Shown: piece after piece, positions 60,172 through 64,000 of the stretch
Position numbering within the stretch: the stretch's first letter is position 1
Layout: each line of letters opens with the position of its first letter
NCBI RefSeq assembly: GCF_030519475.1
Contig: NZ_JAUMKD010000002.1
Span: 677,501-741,500, forward strand
Length of the DNA stretch: 64,000 nucleotides
Source of the DNA: Micromonospora sp. C28SCA-DRY-2
GTDB taxonomy: Bacteria > Actinomycetota > Actinomycetes > Mycobacteriales > Micromonosporaceae
Reading direction: 5' to 3'
Position numbers and translations under genes: made by a program
Notes under the pieces: generated by a model
Told to the model about the DNA's origin: nothing
What the model saw: only the letters and a program-made list of their open reading frames with translations
The model's database searches: none

Positions 60172-62322
60172 TCAAAAGTTTTCTTCGGGCAGAACGTCGT
60201 CGACCGTCGCGCCGCCCACCAGCGCCAGCACCGACTCCCCGTAGAGGCCCAGTTTGCGCGGGCCGATCCCGGCGATCGCGATGAGTTCCTCGGGACGGCC
60301 CGGCCGGCGTTCGGCCAGCGCGGTCAGGGTGGCGTCGGTGAAGACCACGTACGCCGGGACCTTCTGCGCGCCGGCCACCCGCGACCGCCACTCGTGCAGC
60401 CGAGCGTGCAGCTCCTCGTCGATGTCGGACGGGCAGGTGGCGCAGCGGCCGAGCTTGCGGTCCGGGCCGGCGAGCAGGGTGGCGCCGCAGATCCGGCAGG
60501 AGACGATCTGGGTCCGGCGCCGCTCCGTACGCCGGGCCGGGCCGGCGCCGGCCCGCTCGGCGCCACCTGCGGAGCGGTCCAGCTGGGGCAGGAACCGGGT
60601 CGGCCGCCGGGCCCGCCCGCCCGGCGAGCGGGCCGTGGCGTACGACAGCCAGAGCCACTCCCGGGCCCGGGTGATGCCGACGTAGAGCAGCCGGCGCTCC
60701 TCCTCGACCTGCTCGACGGTCTTGGCGTACGTGGTGGGCAGGGTGCCCTCGGAGAGCCCGACCAGGAAGACCGCATCCCACTCCAGCCCCTTGGCCGAGT
60801 GCAGGGAGGCCAGCGTCACCCCGTCCACGGTCGGCACGTGCTGGGCGGCGGCTCGCCGGGCCAGCTCGTCGTTGAAGTCGGCCAGGGTGACCGGGCGCTC
60901 CACCGCGGCGGCCGGGCCGATCGGCAACACCTCGGGGGTGGCCGCGTACTCCTCGGCGAGCTGGACGATCGCGGCGAGCGCCTCCCACCGCTCCCGGGCG
61001 GCACCGCCGGCCGGGGCGGCCTCGGGCGCCCAGCCGACCGCGCCGAGCGCCTCGACCACGGCGGCGGGCAGCGGCGTCTCCCCCGGGATCGAGCGGGTGG
61101 CCGCCCGCAGCGCCACCATCGCCTGCCGCACCTCGACCCGCTCGAAGAACCGCTCCGCCCCCTGCACCTGGTACGGCACGCTCGCCTCGGTCAGCGCCTT
61201 CTCGTACGCCTCGGACTGCGCGTTGGTGCGGAACAGCACGGCGATCTCGCGGGCCGGGGTGCCGGCGTCGACCAGCGCCCGGCAGCGGGCGGCCACCGCG
61301 GCGGCCTCGGCCGGCTCGTCGGTGAAGATCCGCAGCTCCGGTTCCGGGCCGGGTGGGCGCTGCCCGACCAGTTCCAGCCGCAGCCGCGCCTCGGCGCCGC
61401 GCGCCTGCGAGATCACCGCGTTGGCCAGCCCGACCACCTGCGGGGTGGAGCGGTAGTCGCGGACCAGCCGGACCACCGTGGCGCCCCGGTAGCGGCGGGG
61501 GAAGTCGACCAGGTAGCCGGAGGTGGCCCCGGTGAAGGAGTAGATAGTCTGGCTGGCGTCGCCGACCACTGTCAGGTCGTCGCGGCCACCCAGCCAGGCC
61601 TCCAACAACCGCTGCTGGAGCGGGTTGACGTCCTGGTACTCGTCGACCACGAAGTGCCGGTACTGGCCGCGGACCTGCTCGGCGACGTCGGCGTGCTCCT
61701 CGATCCCCCACACCGCGGCACGCAGCATGTCCTCGAAGTCGATCACCCCGTTGGCCCGCTTCAGCCGTTCGTACGCGGCGAACACGTCGGCCACCTTCGC
61801 CGGCTCGTGCGGGGTGTCGCGCAGCGCCTTGGCCGCCGCCACCACGTACTCGGCGGGCTCGACCAGGGACGACTTGGCCCACTCGATCTCACCGGCGAGG
61901 TCCCGCGCGGCCGCCCGGTCGGTGCGCAGGCCCACCTTGGCGGCGGCGAGGGTGACCAGCCGGACCTTGCTGTCCAGCAGTTCGGGCATGGCCCGGCCCT
62001 CCAGCAGCCGGGGCGCGAAGTAGCGCACCTGGCGCAGCGCTGCCGCGTGGAAGGTGCGCGCCTGGACGCCGCCCACCCCGAGCGCGGTGAGCCGGGCGCG
62101 CATCTCGGCGGCGGCCCGGGCGGTGAAGGTGACCGCCAGCACGTGCCGGGCCGGGATCTCGCCGGAGAGGGCCCGGTAGGCGATCCGGGAGGTGACGGCC
62201 CGCGTCTTGCCGGTGCCGGCGCCGGCCAGGATGCAGACCGGGCCGGCCGGGGCGGTCACCGCGGACCGCTGCTCCGGATCCAGTCCGGCGAGCACCCGTT
62301 CGGTCGCTGAGTGAACCCCCAC
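60172..62322 (-). CDS. uvrD2: ATP-dependent DNA helicase UvrD2
   Basis: A 716-residue superfamily 1 helicase. Walker A GAGTGKT near residue 34, VVDEYQDVNPLQQ, GDASQTIYSFTGA, LVRDYRSTPQVV, LHSAKGLEWDAVF and YVGITRARE. The C-terminal part has a four-Cys region (CRICGATL, CATC) and an HRDC domain (about 640-710), as in mycobacterial UvrD2. It repairs DNA; the M. tuberculosis gene is essential. GTG start. Divergent from mrx1. Confidence 0.95.
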   Translation of the reverse strand: MGVHSATERVLAGLDPEQRSAVTAPAGPVCILAGAGTGKTRAVTSRIAYRALSGEIPARHVLAVTFTARAAAEMRARLTALGVGGVQARTFHAAALRQVRYFAPRLLEGRAMPELLDSKVRLVTLAAAKVGLRTDRAAARDLAGEIEWAKSSLVEPAEYVVAAAKALRDTPHEPAKVADVFAAYERLKRANGVIDFEDMLRAAVWGIEEHADVAEQVRGQYRHFVVDEYQDVNPLQQRLLEAWLGGRDDLTVVGDASQTIYSFTGATSGYLVDFPRRYRGATVVRLVRDYRSTPQVVGLANAVISQARGAEARLRLELVGQRPPGPEPELRIFTDEPAEAAAVAARCRALVDAGTPAREIAVLFRTNAQSEAYEKALTEASVPYQVQGAERFFERVEVRQAMVALRAATRSIPGETPLPAAVVEALGAVGWAPEAAPAGGAARERWEALAAIVQLAEEYAATPEVLPIGPAAAVERPVTLADFNDELARRAAAQHVPTVDGVTLASLHSAKGLEWDAVFLVGLSEGTLPTTYAKTVEQVEEERRLLYVGITRAREWLWLSYATARSPGGRARRPTRFLPQLDRSAGGAERAGAGPARRTERRRTQIVSCRICGATLLAGPDRKLGRCATCPSDIDEELHARLHEWRSRVAGAQKVPAYVVFTDATLTALAERRPGRPEELIAIAGIGPRKLGLYGESVLALVGGATVDDVLPEENF

Positions 62323-62327
62323 AGCCC

Positions 62328-62354
62328 GGAATTCTCGCAGCCGGCCCGGACGTT
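62328..62354 (+). promoter_or_regulatory. SigR-type promoter of mrx1
   Basis: GGAAT (62328-62332), 19 bases, GTT (62352-62354): the same pattern and spacing as the sigR promoter at 24004-24030. It would start transcription about 50 bases before mrx1. In M. tuberculosis mrx1 belongs to the SigH regulon, which supports the call. Confidence 0.65.
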
Positions 62355-62412
62355 ACAGCGGTTAGCCCGGGCTTGATCGGCAAGCCGTGGCCGACTGTTG
62401 GAGGATCTGACC

Positions 62413-62655
62413 ATGCTGACGATGTATTCCACCCCCTGGTGCGGCTACTGCCACCGGCTGAAGTCGCAGCTCGACCGGGAGGGCATCGGATACGAGGTGG
62501 TCGACATCGAGCAGGACCCGAAGGCCGCGGAGTTCGTGATGAGCGTCAACGGCGGCAACCAGACCGTCCCGACGCTGCGCTTCGCCGACGGCAGCGCCCT
62601 CACCAACCCCTCCATCACCCAGGTCAAGCAGCGCCTGGCCAGCCTCGCTGGCTGA
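62413..62655 (+). CDS. mrx1: mycoredoxin (glutaredoxin-like)
   Basis: An 80-residue thioredoxin-fold protein with the active site WCGYCHRLK near residue 11 and cis-Pro in QTVPTLRFADG. Mycoredoxins reduce mycothiol mixed disulfides with electrons from mycothiol and Mtr. Divergent from uvrD2 as in M. tuberculosis (Rv3198A). GGAGG nine bases before the ATG. Linked to thiol stress control by its SigR-type promoter. Confidence 0.94.
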   Translation: MLTMYSTPWCGYCHRLKSQLDREGIGYEVVDIEQDPKAAEFVMSVNGGNQTVPTLRFADGSALTNPSITQVKQRLASLAG

Positions 62656-62717
62656 CCCGCAGCACCCCGCCGGAGCGGCCGCCCACCCGGGCGGCCGCTC
62701 CGCCGCGTCTCCGCCCC

Positions 62718-64000
62718 TCATCGCCCGCGTTGATCATGAAACTGCCGCTCCCGTCGCCGGCGTGTCGCGCCGACGAACCGATGATCAACGGGACGGCGGG
62801 GGGACGGGACGGGTGCGGGGGGACGGTGGGCGGGTGCGGGGGGTGGGGTGAGGGTGCGGTGGTGCCAGAGGTAGCCGCCGGCCAGCAGGGTGACCAGGCC
62901 GATCAGCGTGAAGAGCAGCCGGTAGTCCAGCACGCCGACGAGCAGGGCGCCGGCCCCGATGGAGAGCGCCTGGGGGCCGCTGACCACCGCCTCGGCCGCC
63001 GCGGCCACCCGGCCGATCAGCCCCGCCGGGGTGCGCCGCTGGATCAGCGTGTGCAGCCCGACCATGGTCAGCGGCAGCGAGACCCCGGCCAGCAGCACCG
63101 CCGCGAAGCCCAGCCACAGGCTCGGGTACGCCAGCGCCAGCGCCGCCGGCCCGAAGAAGGCGACCCCGGCGGCGAGCGTGCCGACCTCGCCGGCCCGGCG
63201 TACCACGCCCGCCGAGAGCAGTCCGCCGAGCAACCCGCCGACCCCCTGCACGGTGACCAGCACGCCGACGAACGCGGCGTCCCGGCCCAGCCCCCGGTCG
63301 ACGTACGCGAAGATCAGTGACTCGCTGACGCCCATCACCAGCGAGCCCAGCCCGTAGCCGAACAGCGCCCGGCGCAGCGCCGGCTCGCCGGCCAGGTGCC
63401 GCAGCCCCGCCCCGAGTTCGGCAGGCCAGCGCAGCTCCGCGGTCGCCGCCGGGCCCTCGGGCACCCGCAGCACCCCGACCACGGCGGCCGCCACTGCGAA
63501 GCCGCCCATCGCCAGCGCGGCCAGCAGCCACCCGCCCACGGCGGCGTAGAGCCCGGCGCCCGCCAGCGGGCCGATCAGCCGTAGCCCCTGCCGGACGGTC
63601 TGCAGCACGCCGTTCGCCTCGGCCAGCAGTTCGGCCGGGACCAGTTGCCGGATCAGCCCGCTGAGCACCGCGCTGAGCGTGATGTACGACAGGCCGTACA
63701 GCGCCGCGACCGCGTAGACGATCCACACGTCGGCCCGGTCCCGGACCGCGAACAGCGGGGTGAGCAGTGCCGCCGTGGCCAGGTTGGCAGCCACGAAGAA
63801 CGGCCGGCGGGGAAGCCGGTCGACGAACCAGCCGACCAGCGGCGCCAGGGTCATCGGCGCGATGACGGCGAAGATGGTCGCGCCGGCCAGGCCGTCCGAC
63901 CCGGTCAGGTCCTTCACCCAGACCGCGAGCGCCAGCAGCAGGATCGACTCCGCCGCCATGCTGGCCAACAGGCCGGTGAAGAGCAGGCGGAAGTCCGGTC
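62718..64000 (-). CDS. MFS transporter (5' end outside window)
   Basis: The frame is open to the window edge; the visible 427 residues hold about 11-12 membrane helices. GWFVDRLPRRPFF resembles MFS motif A. The family looks like Bcr/enterobactin-exporter-type proteins (MFS without known substrate). The last 60 residues are unusual: Pro/His-rich, then a Arg-rich tail encoded by a palindromic repeat (62728-62790), with the stop at 62718. The original C-terminus was probably shorter. Confidence 0.85.
   Translation of the reverse strand, partial: PDFRLLFTGLLASMAAESILLLALAVWVKDLTGSDGLAGATIFAVIAPMTLAPLVGWFVDRLPRRPFFVAANLATAALLTPLFAVRDRADVWIVYAVAALYGLSYITLSAVLSGLIRQLVPAELLAEANGVLQTVRQGLRLIGPLAGAGLYAAVGGWLLAALAMGGFAVAAAVVGVLRVPEGPAATAELRWPAELGAGLRHLAGEPALRRALFGYGLGSLVMGVSESLIFAYVDRGLGRDAAFVGVLVTVQGVGGLLGGLLSAGVVRRAGEVGTLAAGVAFFGPAALALAYPSLWLGFAAVLLAGVSLPLTMVGLHTLIQRRTPAGLIGRVAAAAEAVVSGPQALSIGAGALLVGVLDYRLLFTLIGLVTLLAGGYLWHHRTLTPPPAPAHRPPAPVPSPRRPVDHRFVGATRRRRERQFHDQRGR
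62728..62790. repeat. palindromic repeat, type B
   Basis: Arms CGTTGATCAT / ATGATCAACG (62728-62737, 62781-62790), perfect over 10 bp, around a 43-base core. It overlaps the 3' end of the MFS gene. I recall GTTGATCATGA palindromes as frequent in Micromonospora, so this is probably one copy of a dispersed family. Confidence 0.65.

Overview
The window is high-GC chromosomal DNA from a Gram-positive actinobacterium, most likely of the family Micromonosporaceae (Micromonospora or a close relative). Evidence: three WhiB-family genes, a sigR/rsrA pair, nickel superoxide dismutase with its own protease, mycoredoxin, the 24-residue ribosomal protein bL37, GTG starts, and repeat types I recall from Micromonospora and Salinispora. 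It is mostly core chromosome. Gene order recalls M. tuberculosis: a lipid kinase, whiB1, pdtaS, a TB7.3-like protein, rsrA/sigR, an SRAP gene, aroA and rsgA (the Rv3217c-Rv3228 neighbourhood) and, later, a UPF0182 gene, a PDZ/S16 protease, a DUF2342 gene, aarF, whiB7, uvrD2 and mrx1 (the Rv3193c-Rv3198A neighbourhood). I see no prophage, CRISPR array, rRNA operon, complete insertion sequence or biosynthetic gene cluster.

Layout. 0-8 kb: two paralogous alpha/beta hydrolases around an aminoglycoside-nucleotidyltransferase-like gene, a quinone oxidoreductase, malic enzyme, divergent sodX and sodN with a coupled acetyltransferase, an anti-sigma-type ATPase and a lipid kinase. 8-13 kb: whiB1/wblE behind a CRP-type site, then the convergent sulfur operon: a cysteine-containing leader peptide, sulfite reductase, an inserted 80-bp repeat, a tiny zinc ribbon, APS reductase and a sirohydrochlorin chelatase. 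13-24 kb: a membrane glycosyltransferase-like protein, PdtaS, a SIS protein, a TPR protein, an MFS/TetR efflux pair, GNAT, TB7.3, bL37 and rsrA-sigR. 24-37 kb: a hydrolase, a second WhiB, SRAP, aroA-rsgA-hisN, a DMT-like protein, a glycosyltransferase, SDR, a STAS-ATPase fusion, DUF5709, a two-component pair and another anti-sigma-type ATPase. 37-48 kb: a divergent prs, glpK, a YbaB/WXG100-type module, purC, an orphan lipoprotein, and two identical initiator tRNA genes around a LysR gene, then an ECF sigma factor and its putative partner. 48-64 kb: UPF0182, PDZ protease, metalloproteases, ThiF-like, AarF, the whiB7 locus, uvrD2, mrx1 and an MFS gene cut by the window edge.

How the genes work together. 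Thiol-redox control recurs: sigR and mrx1 both lie behind the same promoter type (GGAAT, 19 nt, GTT), and the sulfur operon supplies sulfide for cysteine and low-molecular-weight thiols. RNA-level control is visible twice: a short cysteine-containing peptide before the sulfur operon, and an 85-codon reading frame before whiB7 whose end overlaps a possible antiterminator for a strong intrinsic terminator. Small palindromic repeats have inserted at gene ends, and one now encodes the C-terminus of a transporter. The repeat in the sulfur operon sits exactly in an ATGA stop/start overlap and recreates that overlap at both of its ends. I consider this junction the most unusual structure in the window.
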